The position numbers and the translations under genes are program-made. From Anisakis pegreffii (lineage: Eukaryota; Nematoda; Chromadorea; Rhabditida; Anisakidae): a DNA stretch of 64,000 bases. Position 1 is the first letter of the stretch, and each line of letters begins with the position of its first letter. The stretch is taken from contig JAPYMA010000402.1 in NCBI GenBank assembly GCA_035041965.1, positions 23,635 through 87,634 of the forward strand, given 5' to 3'. Below are positions 35,501 to 47,450 of this stretch, one piece after another. The notes beneath the pieces were generated by a model, which did no database searches, was not told the origin of the DNA, and saw only the letters and a list, made by a program, of their open reading frames with translations.

Positions 35501-36450
35501 TTATTCCTACCAACTTTCACTCATGAATAATTTCCATCTCGCAACTGAATGATATGATTGAAGATAATATCAAGTTCATATATCATTTTCATAATCTAAT
35601 TGATTTTCCTCATTTTGCATAACGTGACTTATTGGAATGATTAGAGATTTATGGTAGAAAGTAAAAAAAGCTGCAATTTGAAGACAAATTTTAGCGAGTT
35701 CAATTTCAAAATGTAATTTCTTATCGTTCAGTATACTTCTTATCCTCGGATATCCTTCAAAAATGATCAATTTGAGAAAACTCAGAAGAAAATCTGCCTA
35801 ATTCAAATTAATTTTGAGGTGTAATGACCCGGGATATTTTAAGATGTAACGATAAGGAAGTAGAGGAATTCTAAGCAGTAGGTAAAAGAATGACAAAAGT
35901 AATTCTCAGCGCTAATTTAGCCATAAGACCGTACTCAAGCTACGTCACTAATAACAAACACAATCTTCCACCGCTGCAACACAATCGATTGGAGCGAACC
36001 AACAACCAGCATGTTCGTTCCGATTCCGATTATTCATCTCTTGTTTTTTTCGTTGCATCATCTTATCTTTATGTTACCAATTTTGGCTAAAGCAAATCCG
36101 AATGCATTTCCAAACTCGTTGGATTGCGCAGTTGTTTTTGACTAAATTGTTATGAAACCAGAATGTTGGTTAGTTTCTTGGATACGTACAGCTGGCAGCT
36201 CACTGGTTTTCTTAAACTTGCATCAAATTTTCATCGGTTTTTGATTTGGAAATTTAAAGAAATTATATGATGTATTTCTCATCTGATTGTAAATAGTATC
36301 GCTTGTAAGTTGTTCAAAGCACTGATTCAAATTTCGTTCAGAGCGTTCAATAAAAATTTGAATTTAGATCAATACTGGACCGAGAAACTTGTTTCAAAGC
36401 CAAGTTCGAGATTTCAGAAGCAGGCTTTGGGGCAACAACGGATTCGATGA
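29513..36450 (+). CDS. secreted low-complexity protein, 12 exons, about 613 aa, family unknown
   Basis: Exons 29513-29575, 30255-30382, 30733-30815, 32201-32349, 32570-32750, 33016-33233, 33437-33769, 33888-33986, 34279-34413, 34732-34879, 35130-35351 and 36368-36450 are phase-consistent. Exon 1 is a clean signal peptide (MFRLTALFLHWMCFIFISNA) followed by QQPSSADDF. The mature protein is rich in Asn, Ser, Asp, Gln and Glu: acidic stretches at 32630-32700, DYYDYIDEQ and a His-rich patch near 33210, a helical TKQQAKAFLIIIEK segment at 33945-33986, and Thr/Ser/Pro-rich sequence near 35280-35340. No catalytic motif or known domain was seen. It is probably an extracellular, fast-evolving nematode protein. 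Weak points: the acceptor at 30733 (its frame is open upstream) and the exon end at 34879. Unspliced there, the frame continues through a hydrophobic helix to a stop at 35098-35100. A hAT-like element lies in the intron before 32201. Confidence 0.6.
30911..30918. repeat. left target-site duplication of hAT-like element
   Basis: ACCTAGAG directly precedes the element's CAGTGGTTCTC end and matches 7 of 8 bases of the right copy, as expected for the 8-bp duplications made by hAT transposons. Confidence 0.75.
30919..31778. mobile_element. non-autonomous hAT-like DNA transposon, copy 1 (860 bp)
   Basis: Begins CAGTGGTTCTCAAAG and ends GTGAGAATCACTG, an inverted pair with the CAGTGNTTCTCA signature of hAT terminal repeats. 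It is flanked by an 8-bp duplication (7/8 identical). The interior has no transposase frame, so it would need transposase in trans. The right end carries a G-rich stretch (31704-31752). Related sequence occurs at 37634-38268 and, inverted, at 50771-50975. It lies in an intron of the secreted-protein gene. Confidence 0.85.
31779..31786. repeat. right target-site duplication of hAT-like element
   Basis: ACCTAGAC follows the CACTG end and differs from the left copy only in the last base. Confidence 0.75.
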
Positions 36451-36880
36451 TATTATCAAAGCGATCCAACATGCTAATATCGGTTTCTATGGGCGGTAAG
36501 TGCTATCTATAATCGTTCATCATGAAACTGCACCAGCTCCGAATTTCAAATTGCATGTTACTGCTGCATGGAATGAGATCTGTGAGTGCATTAATTGTTT
36601 CCATTTGAAACAACAAATTAAGGAAATGAACAATCGTGCGGCATTCCTGTTGTACTGTTGCATCATCAATCGTTCAATGATTCATTATTGTTGCTATTCA
36701 GGCCCAGTCACAATCGACTGTAACCCACAATCCAGATCGATCGATTGTGCAACTTGAAATGATCACATAAAGATGTGATTGCAAATTATTTATCCTTCTT
36801 TGTTGTAAATATTTGCTTGTATATAACGTGGATTTCGTTGTTTTTATCTGGTTCTGGCTGTTGCGAAATTTTATTTTTGC

Positions 36881-36886
36881 AATAAA
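36881..36886 (+). terminator. possible polyadenylation signal of the secreted-protein gene
   Basis: AATAAA about 430 bases after the proposed stop. An earlier AATAAA near 36349 lies within the last intron, so the position is uncertain. Confidence 0.3.
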
Positions 36887-37633
36887 TTACTGATGTGTGA
36901 AAGGTGTCCAACAGAGAATCGACAACTGCAACAATTACTTATTGTGTAGTGTTCGAAAGCACAGTTTCGGGTGGTTTATGTCTATTCTATAGCAGTTTCG
37001 TGACATTTCAATCTTTTACAATTCATTGTTTCGCATCATTGCTGAAATAGAATTGCGTCTGAGGATCGTAATTCATTCAATTTGATTGCACATCCGAGAA
37101 ATGTGAAACACGTATGAGAAGAATTGTTCATTCGTGAAAATTTTTGTTAAGCGCTGTGGCAAAAGATATGGTTGTGCTGTTTTGTCGTGTAGAAATGACG
37201 CGCAAAGACGCTTGTTACGAATTGATCAACACGGTTACTTAAAACTTAGTAGATAAAAATTTGACGACTGGTAAGGTAAGATTGCAACGAGCCAAATATA
37301 CGGACTGATCCCATAGAATAGGTTAAAGCCAACGGTTTAACTACTCAAAGCTGGATGTTTTCATAACTTTTTTTAAAATTGTGACGCTGCGAAAAATGTT
37401 CAGCTTCAAGGACTGGTTACCTTGAATCGTTTACGGTTGCTTTGAATTCGAGGAAGTTACATAAACAACCATGCGTTAATTTATTACTTATGTTATAAAA
37501 TCGAAACTTTACATTTGTTCATATTTAACGGAAAGAACAGTTTTGGGATGTGATACGTTACTATTCAAAGGTTACATCTGCGATTAGAGGTTCCGAAAAT
37601 ATCAGGCATAACTGGTGACCTGATTTAATAGAG
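36887..37633. other. intergenic, no gene seen
   Basis: AT-rich sequence between the secreted-protein gene and hAT-like copy 2. No supported feature. Confidence 0.4.
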
Positions 37634-38268
37634 CAGTGGTACAGTGTGAAATCAACCATTAAAATTTCGTGCAATTTCATATTGTGACAGAACGCCATTG
37701 TTATGGTGCATTTTAACTCGGTTAGTTGATGGCAGCACTCTTCATCCTCCTATTTTCTGAATATCATTAGCTCGTCCGGGCCTAACAGGGTTTTCATTCG
37801 TTTTAACAAGATTTTCGTTCTTTTTTGCTGCTACAATAATTACTCTCATAGCTTTTATCACCGAAAGTGTTCTCTTTTGCTAACTTCTCATTCATTTCAC
37901 TCAACAAGTGAAGTCAGATTCTCATTCTATTAAATACACTCTATAATTGATCATTTGACCGTCGAACGTTGTTGAGCAATAATATTCAATTGCTGTATTG
38001 TTGATTGCGGCTGTCAACACTCGTCAACGTATCCAGTAAATAGTATATGCTATAGAATAAGAAATTGGTTCGTACTGTGAAGTGAAATGAGACGAAGTGA
38101 ATGAGAAAAACTCATCAAGCGAACGATACTCGCATGTAATAGCTATGAAAGTGAATACAACACGCCTAAAAAGATTGAGAATCCATCTGAAACAGTTCGA
38201 AGTGAGCGTCTCATGGACATTTCATGCAATCATATTCGATTTTAATAATGAGCAACACAACGGTCTAA
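37634..38268. mobile_element. hAT-like element, copy 2, right end lost
   Basis: Starts CAGTGGT like copy 1 and runs closely parallel to it, with long matching stretches such as GTGAATACAACACG and AACAGTTCGAAGTGAGC. Similarity stops near 38268, where copy 1 continues to its G-rich end and right terminal repeat. It is therefore a truncated or rearranged copy. The short frame at 38097-38342 falls inside it and is not a gene. Confidence 0.8.
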
Positions 38269-38850
38269 GAGAAAGCTTAGCCATGTCGAAAACCATACGT
38301 TTCGGTGAATTTTATTCTGAAAGAACATTGAAAAGAACATAAAATATGCATTCTCTTCAGGAATTACTTATGTTTGAAGTAATAAGCATCATTTCGTTCG
38401 AAAACGCTAGTGGAGAGATCTGTACCGTATTTTCACGAATATAAATCCTCTCCCATTGCTATAGACACCTCTGGAAGAGCCTTTAATAAAGGACATCATT
38501 CAGCAGAAGCTCGTCTCGAAGAGCCATTCAAAACATTATAACAGGGGCATACATCCAAGAGAATACAATGAATAGGCGTATTTTTGTGCATATGCATTAC
38601 GTACGATATTATCCAATTAGAACAGATTGTTGATAAGAGAAATGAAACAATAGCAGTTATTCAATGCGACATGCGCCGACGCTCTTATCTTAAGCAGAAT
38701 CTTCCCTGTTCAAGGACTTCACCTCTCTCAGAGTGGTATCTTCAGGTCCACCTGTGCCACCGATTGGAACGTTTGGCGGTCTGAAGTCAGTTCATTCATC
38801 AAAACCATCTCATTTTTTTGAATGGTTGCGTTCCCTAACTTAAGTGTATA
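38269..38850. other. intergenic, no gene seen
   Basis: Mixed-composition sequence to the left of the reverse-strand gene. A forward frame at 38584-38784 has no recognisable product. Its slightly higher GC content suggests old repeat sequence. Confidence 0.3.
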
Positions 38851-41250
38851 TTACTTCTTCATGAAAATGAACAAATCATCGTCGTCATATGATAGACTGA
38901 GGGACGGATATAAATTCAAAACTGTAGATCGGTTGTATGATCGAACTGAACTAACGGTTTTATTTGTCGTTTTCGTGGCGATTTTTTCACACAATTGAAT
39001 TCCGTAACTATCCATGAACACATTATAATCTGTAAAACTTCTTATCCGTGAATGCATACGCGGGCATCCAACACTTCTCAGAATCAAGCAAGTGCATGAT
39101 GCTCTGTCAAAATCAAAGTACCATTAAAGAAAGAGATATTAAACCGATTTCGCTGTACGATTTGAATGCGATTGAAAACATAACACGACCATATAGTGTT
39201 GGCGTAATAGTAAAAATAACTGACCGTTTCTGGAACGAGTGAATGTTTTCGGTAAATTTGCACATGAATACTTTATGCAAATGAGAGTGAGTAACAAAGA
39301 AAGAAACATAAATAAATTACGGTTATAACTATGATGAAAAATCTCAAGATACCCAGTTTTTATCAAAAATTTTCATGCGAAAGTAAGAACGAATTAGTAT
39401 AACGACCGGCAAATCGCTTGACAAAAGGCATAAAGTGCCATCGATTTATATATCTGTGTTCTGCTGGTTCTTACCCAACGTGCAGATTCGCGATGAAATC
39501 TAAAGTGTTACGAAATCCTGCTTCTCATTCAAGCCATAATCCATTTCATACAGCGAATCAAGTCATAAAATCTAAGTGACTGTAAGCCTTCTTCTTCGCT
39601 CACTTCCAACACTGCAACGCTGTGCTGTACATGTGATACTTGAGTCTGATGAATGATGCTTTTCATGACTCTCTGAACAAATTTCTGAAAATCTTCCAGC
39701 CTAAAATCTTCTATGCTCGATCTCTTGTCATCATTAGCTGAGTTCATAGAACGCGCATACAAGATTAGTGATATCCATTTGTTTGTACTCATTGCGTATC
39801 ACACAGTGATGTTGGATGCTTGTATTTGCTTCTGTGTAAATAAAGGTGAGTTGATGCAGCCGTGGACTAGCAGCACACCAGCACTTGCTTGCGTTCATTC
39901 TGTTTGCTGATGATTGCGTTCTAAAGTCGGAACCAATGCGTACAAAACCGGTCGTGAAAGCATTCAGCTAATCCGTGTCGTCCCATATAACCACACACCC
40001 TACTAAGCACTGCTATCGATGCATATATACTAATAAATCGAATGATTATTTGTATCAAGTTTCATCGCTGATTTGCATCGTTTTGAGCGTGCTACTATGC
40101 GACCAGTCAGTGAACGACTCTCCAACATGATAACGAAGTCGCAATCCTTTCGGCACACTTTTCACTGCTCGAGTAAAAATTGTGTGACTTTCGCCTTTGC
40201 AATGTGGTAATAATGAGTTACTTCAAGTGAGAATTCCCTTTGTGACTTGTAATTTTGATGAATTTCCGGAAAGTTTGTTAATCTTAATCCTTCAACCAGC
40301 TTACAAGTGCTAAGTATGTGAAACAAGAATATTGATAGTTGTTTATTTACATATTTGATTAGCGACTGCAACTCGTCGTGAGTTTATGTCACTCTGTTAT
40401 CACAAATATTACATTCTTCCCTCATAATCCTGCTCACTTAACGATAATAGCACTGGGAATTAGATGCTTTTAGAAAATTCTAACTTCGATCATTGATTTG
40501 GCGAGCACAAAGCTTTTGGGATACTCTCTCACTCTTACAGTCAGCGCAAAAATCAGCATTTTCGGAGCGTTAAATCGATTTCCATTAATGAATTATTTTT
40601 TATTAGATTAATTGAAACAAGAGCATCACATAAACACTTCCTTCACCTAATAACCAATTGACGTGGAATACCACACATTATCATGTCACATTTATAAATT
40701 TTGCAGAAACTTACCGCTATCATTTCAAATGTCAGATTATTCCACAGTCAAAGTATCATTAGCCAAGCGCAATAAGTGTAACTATGGATAACAACTAAAT
40801 GGATTCTTAAAGTATTTTGGCGTCTTTTATACGAATTTCCATTTTGAACTGAGGAAAGTCACCAATTCTTGACCCATTTTTGCTACTTATTGGATGCATC
40901 ATTGCATATTTTTCACATTGTTTCTTTTTGAATTTATATCATTTGATCATTTGACAAACTGCTATCACAAACGAAACTTGTTCAAATAAACTCGTTGAAT
41001 GATTACATTTGTTCTGGATTCGGACTAAAAACATTTTCTACAACTTTATAATACTTACCTAAAACTGCTGTCCCAATTGTCACTTATTTTTAGGCAAAAT
41101 CCATTGTGAGTTCTACGGTAAGCAGCTTGAGACGAAAGTAGGAACTTCATCGATAGACGAATAAGATTTTTGATTGCATTGTCAAAAGCAACACTTTTTT
41201 GTTTCGAATAGTTTTCGAGTTTGAGAGATGCGATGTGTTGTTGAGCACAA
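38851..41250 (-). CDS. partial reverse-strand gene, unknown function (faint cyclin-like resemblance)
   Basis: Three reverse-strand exons chain by phase: 41250-41059 (strong GTAAGT donor, phase 2), 40309-40222 (phase 0) and 39684-39604 (TTTTCAG acceptor, GTGAGC donor). They encode a helical, charged protein including NAIKNLIRLSMKFLLSS, FPEIHQNYKSQREFSLE and KFVQRVMKSIIHQ. A further reverse frame ending in a stop at 38853-38851 (with DYNVFMDSYG and an acidic DDDD stretch) may be the last exon, reached after a GTTTTACAG acceptor; the exon or exons between are unresolved. The first exon is also missing. The order SLEKFVQRV...DYNVF loosely recalls PHO80/CNPPD1-type cyclin boxes, but I would not assign it. 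It is divergent from the large gene that starts at 41841. Confidence 0.4.
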
Positions 41251-41840
41251 CTGTACAATGACAAATGTTATTTGTTTGTTGATTCGAAGAGCAAAAAGAA
41301 CAGCTGAAGAATGGTTAAGAGGAGGATAGATATTGCTTATTAACAGATGAAGATTCCATTCATTCAACTTTCAATTTCTTCGTTTCCCATACAGTTCGTT
41401 CTTTTGCTCAAAATAATGTACGTACGGGTCATTCATGCATTATTTTGAATTTTATGGGTCAGCCGTAAAATAAAGAGAGATGAGTGCTGGATAAGGATCA
41501 TTCATTGAATCCGTTCTATCGTTTCAAACACTGCAGCTTGCTTGAACTGCGCACTTCACTGCTGCTTAATAGCAGTGCTAAAAGCAATCGAAACTTCGAA
41601 TTTTGTCAACGATAATTGCACACAACCATATATCCGCGATCGCAACATTCATCAATAGGTTCTGCAACATCGGAACGTTGCGCAAATCAGAAAATTACAT
41701 GTTCTTTCCCGTTGTCTGTTGACTCTGTGCACATCATATATCGTTTGAAATTTCGCTTGACTGCATCTAAATTTTTCGATTTTCAGCTTCAGGTGCAATA
41801 CTAACATAATTCAGTTATATTCTGCGATCAGTTTTTGGCG
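41251..41840. promoter_or_regulatory. shared upstream region of two divergent genes
   Basis: About 590 bases between the reverse-strand gene and the ATG at 41841. No TATA element or other motif can be assigned. A missing first exon of the reverse gene may lie within it. Confidence 0.3.
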
Positions 41841-44800
41841 ATGAGTGCGGAAAAGACGTCCATGAACGATTCAGGTAAGTATCGTTTATTATAAGATTCA
41901 CTTTTGATGTTACACTCATTTGTTTGTTAAAGACGTTCATTTGTTTAATGTCAATCGACGATGTTGCTCAGTTTGAGTGCAGTACCACCTTCTGCCTTTT
42001 TCATAGATTTCTTACTTTGACATCGAATTACTTCAATTAGTTCTCGTTAATTTCAGTTCATATTCTCTTTTCCATTCACGATCTTATCGTATAGTCCGTT
42101 TCTTTCTGTATTGATCTGCTTGACCAGATCCACAGTTCCTTCACTTCCACAAAATTTCCGTCAGTCCGTCTTCTCGAAATTTTCAAAAGACTGGTTTGTT
42201 TTGCGAGCTGATGAATGGTGAGGTAAGAATCGATGCCGTAAGCTACTCAAATTTCTAGTCAATCCCAACAAATTGTTTGATTTATAAAACCCATTCCAAT
42301 GATTTTCGAATGCGTTTCACTTAAGATTTCGAAAGGCATAATCGATTCTTGCAGTTCTACTGAATGAGTTATTCGTTGATTCACATTCACTCGATCAATT
42401 ACCGATAATTATTTACACAACGACGAACGAAAATAAAAATAAGTAAGTGTTGACAACAAAAACAAATCGATCTGTTTGCATTACCATGGATTCAGTTTTG
42501 CATTCACCATATTCTACACTCACTTATTGCCTTATTCGAGTTATCCGCACCGATTGCTTTTATTTGCTCACTTCAATTGATCAGACTGAATTTCATAATG
42601 GTCGCCGCTGAACAACTCAGTGAAGTATTCAACGTATGATTTGCAAGAGTTTTTTGAGATTTGGAGGAAAAATTTGAGACATGTGATGATTCATGAAGAT
42701 GAATCATCACTCAACGAGAGGTTTAAAGTCTTAATTGTGGATGACTGAGCGTAGACGTTGAGTTGGAGAGTTGATGGGTTGATCCATTTTTGGGGGTAAC
42801 AAAACGATCAACTGAATACTGACTTCGTTTATTAACACTTCCCAATTAATCATTTCAACAATGTCTCAACTACAAATTTCTCGGTACTAAAACGAACTCA
42901 CAAGTCTCCCACATCGAATTTCGCAATCTTGCGAATTAATGGGATATCTCTGTTCTATTTTCTAACCAGTAACTTCCTCTGCGGCTCACTTAAAATCCTC
43001 CTTATGAGTAAAAAGCGGTGGAATGTGGTAATTTTAATATTTATGATTGTAATAGTCACTTTTGAAAAAAACTTGGAATTCTTAAACCAGTTGATAAATA
43101 CGCGTATATTGCGTAGACGTCGATGCTATTTTATCGCGTTTTGTGGCGTTGTCTAATCTTTTCTGTCGACATATGTTCTATAATTCAGCCTTTCGAAATA
43201 ATTTATTTTTCAACTATTTGTTTTTGATAAACATCCATCTTATAGGTCATATTACACTTTGTTTTTCGCTTGGTCTTCTTCCCGTTCATTCCTCTTCCAA
43301 TATTCTTCATCGAACAATCATTTGACTGATTTTCCCAGTTCGAATCCTCGCATCCCTACCGAAATTTTCACATTTCAGAAAGCTTATCTTATCAATAATT
43401 TTTTGTCTTCAAACTTTCCCTGTTTATGAAGCCTACAATAGTTCCATCATCTTAAGTAAAGATGACTAACTGTTCTCAGTAATTTGTACTAACGGTTTGA
43501 TAAATCATTGAGTGTTTTTGTCTATTGATCACATGACTTATTGTCAAGAATATCGTTGCTGAGTGGTTGTCATCGCAGAAGTAAGCTGTATCCGAAGGAT
43601 TTCGTCGAGTAACGCAAAACAGAGGAGCGTGAAATGAGCAATGCAGAATTGAAGAGTGTAAAAGGGCATTGTGAAATCACATGAATAAATTGTAAACATG
43701 ATTAACATTGAAGTGATGTTTAAATGATTCGTTACGTTCAAGACACGGTCACTCACCTTTATTCTTACGCCATTTATCGTCAAGTTAATGCGTTTTTTTC
43801 TCTTTACGAATGTTTTTTAAAAGAATACCTCCATTTGTGTGTTCTTTAAAAAATTTATTTTGGTCCTACTATGACAATAGAAGCGTCCACCCGCCTCTTA
43901 AATTGATATTCAATAGGGTGGTGGTACCTAGTAGATCCGGTGAAAAAATCACCGAAAAAAACACTGGCGTTAAATTCACTAAATTACCGCCTAGTAATTT
44001 CTTCGTTTTATTGTCGTGAGTGTATTTTTGTGTGCAATGTAAACGTCTTGTATTTGTCGGAAACGTAATGCTCAATGTAGACGAAATGCGTGCAACAAAA
44101 TCAATTTATTTGCATTTACTCGATATTATTGCTGAACATTTCTCCTCGAACAAACAACTCCGCTTGCACTGCCCACTTTAATTGATCATTTCTTACCTCA
44201 ACTCAGAGCTCGCTCGCACTTTAGAGCCTCACATTTAATCCTTCTTCACTCATTTCGATGTGCAGATAAGAGTTAGGGCCATTCCGTACATTCGAATACA
44301 GCTTGATCCCATCGTTTCACCCAATCAATAGGAAATAAGTTTAACAGCTGATCGTATTCCATGCTTGCATTAGCAACTTATGAAAATTTGATTGTTTGAA
44401 TGGATGGGTTTACGATTATCATTTATTATGCTCAACCGTGAAACACTTCTTCGATTGATCACTCAATATCCCATGTGATCTGCTAATTAGTTCAGTGTGT
44501 CAGTGTTTCTCATCATAAGATTAACTGTTTATCCAAAGTCTGTTCTTTGAATTGAAGACTTTTCATTTTCGGTCAAATTTCTATGGGCATATTTGATTGT
44601 GAGTATTCCAAATTCATTACAACTCGATAAACATATGCTCGTATACTGATTGGTCATCTGGTGTGTTAATGAAAACATATTTTGATTACACTGACATAAC
44701 ATGAAGGGGAGTAGCTCGAGAAGTGGTAGTTCTTCGAAGACGAGAATATTATGCGATGCTGTCGTGGTGGCCGCAGCGAGAATGGAAGAGTAATAAATGA

Positions 44801-47393
44801 ATATCATTCTGATTATATGACGAATCAGTCGTTCTTAAGAGAACTTTCTTCATTTATTCTTCATGATGTATTCACCACATTTAGTTGTTTATTAATTGAT
44901 GTTCATTTGCACTTTGCGCAACATCTGAACGTTGCCGTTAACCAGTTTTGTTTTAAAATTATTCTCCATTTTATCATTATTTATCACCGAAGAGTGTTTC
45001 ATTCTCCATTTCTTTTTGTCAAATATGAAAATATTTTGATTCATGAATGTTTCCGATTCATTTCCATCATTCCGCATTCATTCATCCACACATAATTCGG
45101 CGTTATTCTACTCAAGACGCACAGTTTCGTGTCTCTTACGAACATTTTGCTCTAATAATGTTGTCGTTATTTGTAAGGTGAAGTTATCTTATCTATTCGT
45201 GGTCGTGTAGATACTGTTTATTCATTTGTGATTTTGTTCATTCAGTTAATAAACGAAAAACTAAAAGTGTTATTCGAAGAGTATAAAAATAGTGGATCTC
45301 ATCAACACAGCTGATTCTTTAACAACGATTTATGGCGCAATGAACAGTCGATTACTTTATGTTAATCTGATAGTTTTGTTCGTAAAAAACAGCCATCTCA
45401 TTAGAAGATCGGCCATAAAAGATGACTGATATGGGCAAAGAGACTAAAAGGAAAATGAAAAAAGCAAGGAAAGTGTGGAACAGAGCCACAAGATAACTCA
45501 ACTCTACCAAAATGTGTGAAGAAACTGCAAAATCTCACGATAGCTGAGATAGGCGAAAGTCATCGCGACTGATATAAAATTACGCGAGTTATTGGTTATA
45601 TTAATGTTAATGATGGCATGATGATTGCACATTAGATAGATGCACCGGTATATTAATTGTTGATTGACCTTAAAAGTATGTTTAGTGTTATCATAGTGAT
45701 AGATATCTTAATATAACTATGTTTGTATCATTATTTACATTCATATAGCATTATCATACTCTGTACGTTTAATTAGACAATAACCTTCGTAGTTGTTCGA
45801 TTCCATCTGTTTGAAACACCTCTTTTCGATTGCAACTGGATGGATATGTGATGTATTCATCTGCGTGATGTATTATGCAGTAATGTCGGTTCGTACTCGA
45901 TTTCACAACTCTTTCGTACGGCTGGAACAAGATCATCGATACTTGATAAAATTGTTGTAGTATGTTATTTGTAATCTGAATACAGTCCGCTCAAGAACAG
46001 ATGAAAATTATTTGTTCATTTACTTGTCGAATAAATTTCAGCAAGTGATATTTATCTTAAAGTTGGCGAATAGAGTGCGTTCATTTTATGGTGACTTTCG
46101 TTGGTAGTATTTTTTGAGAGATCTGAGGGCAAGTACTGATGAAACAATGCGCATGAGCGTTGAATATCCATATTCTTATTCCTCATAACAAACGTTGCAG
46201 ATTGAAAGTTTGTCTTAAAATTGTCATTTGTGTTGAGGATGGTTCCGATTTGCAGTGGATGATGACTCATTGATGAATGTTGTTCGATCGAAAAACTATT
46301 GCAGAAGTGTTTGAAGATTTCGTTCTGATTTTGTTTCATCTAAACGATTTCGTCTCAGAAAACATATTCATTCATTGGTTCGTGCATTCTCTGTCTCACA
46401 TCGTTTATCTTCCCCATTTCTTGTTTGTTTGCGATTCGCTCAGAAATATTCATTCTTTATTTCTTTTAATTCATCGCTTTGTTTGATGGTATTAATCGAT
46501 TTCGTCGTCTCCTTACTTTTTATTCCTGTTTCAAACATCCAGTTTCATTTTTGTAGCGATATGAGAAATCTATTCAATCAATACATTTTAAGCATCGTAC
46601 AACATCAATGAGAATGCTGGAAGCAACGACGAAAGCGTTCAAAGAATTAAAAACCGAACGCATTGTGAAATCGCTTTTATTGTGAATAATTCGCATGGAA
46701 TTTTATTCAGTTTGAATAGCTTGATTTTTTGGTGAATGTTTGTTCCCTTTTATGGGCAGTTCTGGATGGTGTCTATGACAGTTTTAATGCAATGAGAAGA
46801 AATGTTTTTGAATTGATCACTATCAAAAATAATTCCAAATTTATTGGAGATATTAATCGTTTTAGTGCTTCATTTTTGTTGAGTTTTTTGCTTGAGTTCT
46901 TCCCATTCAAGTATTCGTTATTCTTCATGATTTCAATGAATACCTCGAAACGATGATCATTCGATGAATAATTCTGAATCATTTTCATATCAAAATGTGT
47001 TCAACAGCTATATTATCATAGGTAGCGTTTTTCCGCTATTTAGCCATTTCGTTTCGTCGCATTAAGAAATTGGTTACAATTTGTTGATTTCGGTCGTCAT
47101 ATTATTATACAGTCGTTAAATTGCTATGAATGAAATCATCATAAATTATGATAATGAACTTTACAACCCATCACTTCCTTCAGTAAAAGTTGCGCTCTAA
47201 TATTTGATCAACTAAAACCTTGATTTATTTTTTTCATTCAGTGCTTACCAAGTGAATTATCCGGAGTGAGTGATTATCAGTAGTTGTCAGTGATAGCCAT
47301 CCGTTGGGGTGATTTTGATCAAAATCATGATACGCTATCGATAGATAATAGCAGTCTGATGAGTACTTCATTGCCAAAAGCTTATATATTATA

Positions 47394-47450
<57 letters not shown>

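Noticed and set aside
38097..38342. 81-codon forward frame
   Set aside because: Lies wholly inside truncated hAT-like copy 2; the corresponding frame in copy 1 is broken.
39139..39366. reverse frame with a signal-peptide-like start (MFLSLLLTLICIKYSCA)
   Set aside because: It overlaps the region where the reverse-strand gene needs exons, has no following mature-protein motif and no clear splice sites. Possible but unsupported.
40682..40800. reverse-strand GTAAGT donor near 40707
   Set aside because: All three frames upstream of it contain stops after the available acceptors, so it was not used as an exon end.
43337..43350. tRNA B-box-like AGTTCGAATCC
   Set aside because: No A-box or cloverleaf can be formed from the preceding 60-80 bases.
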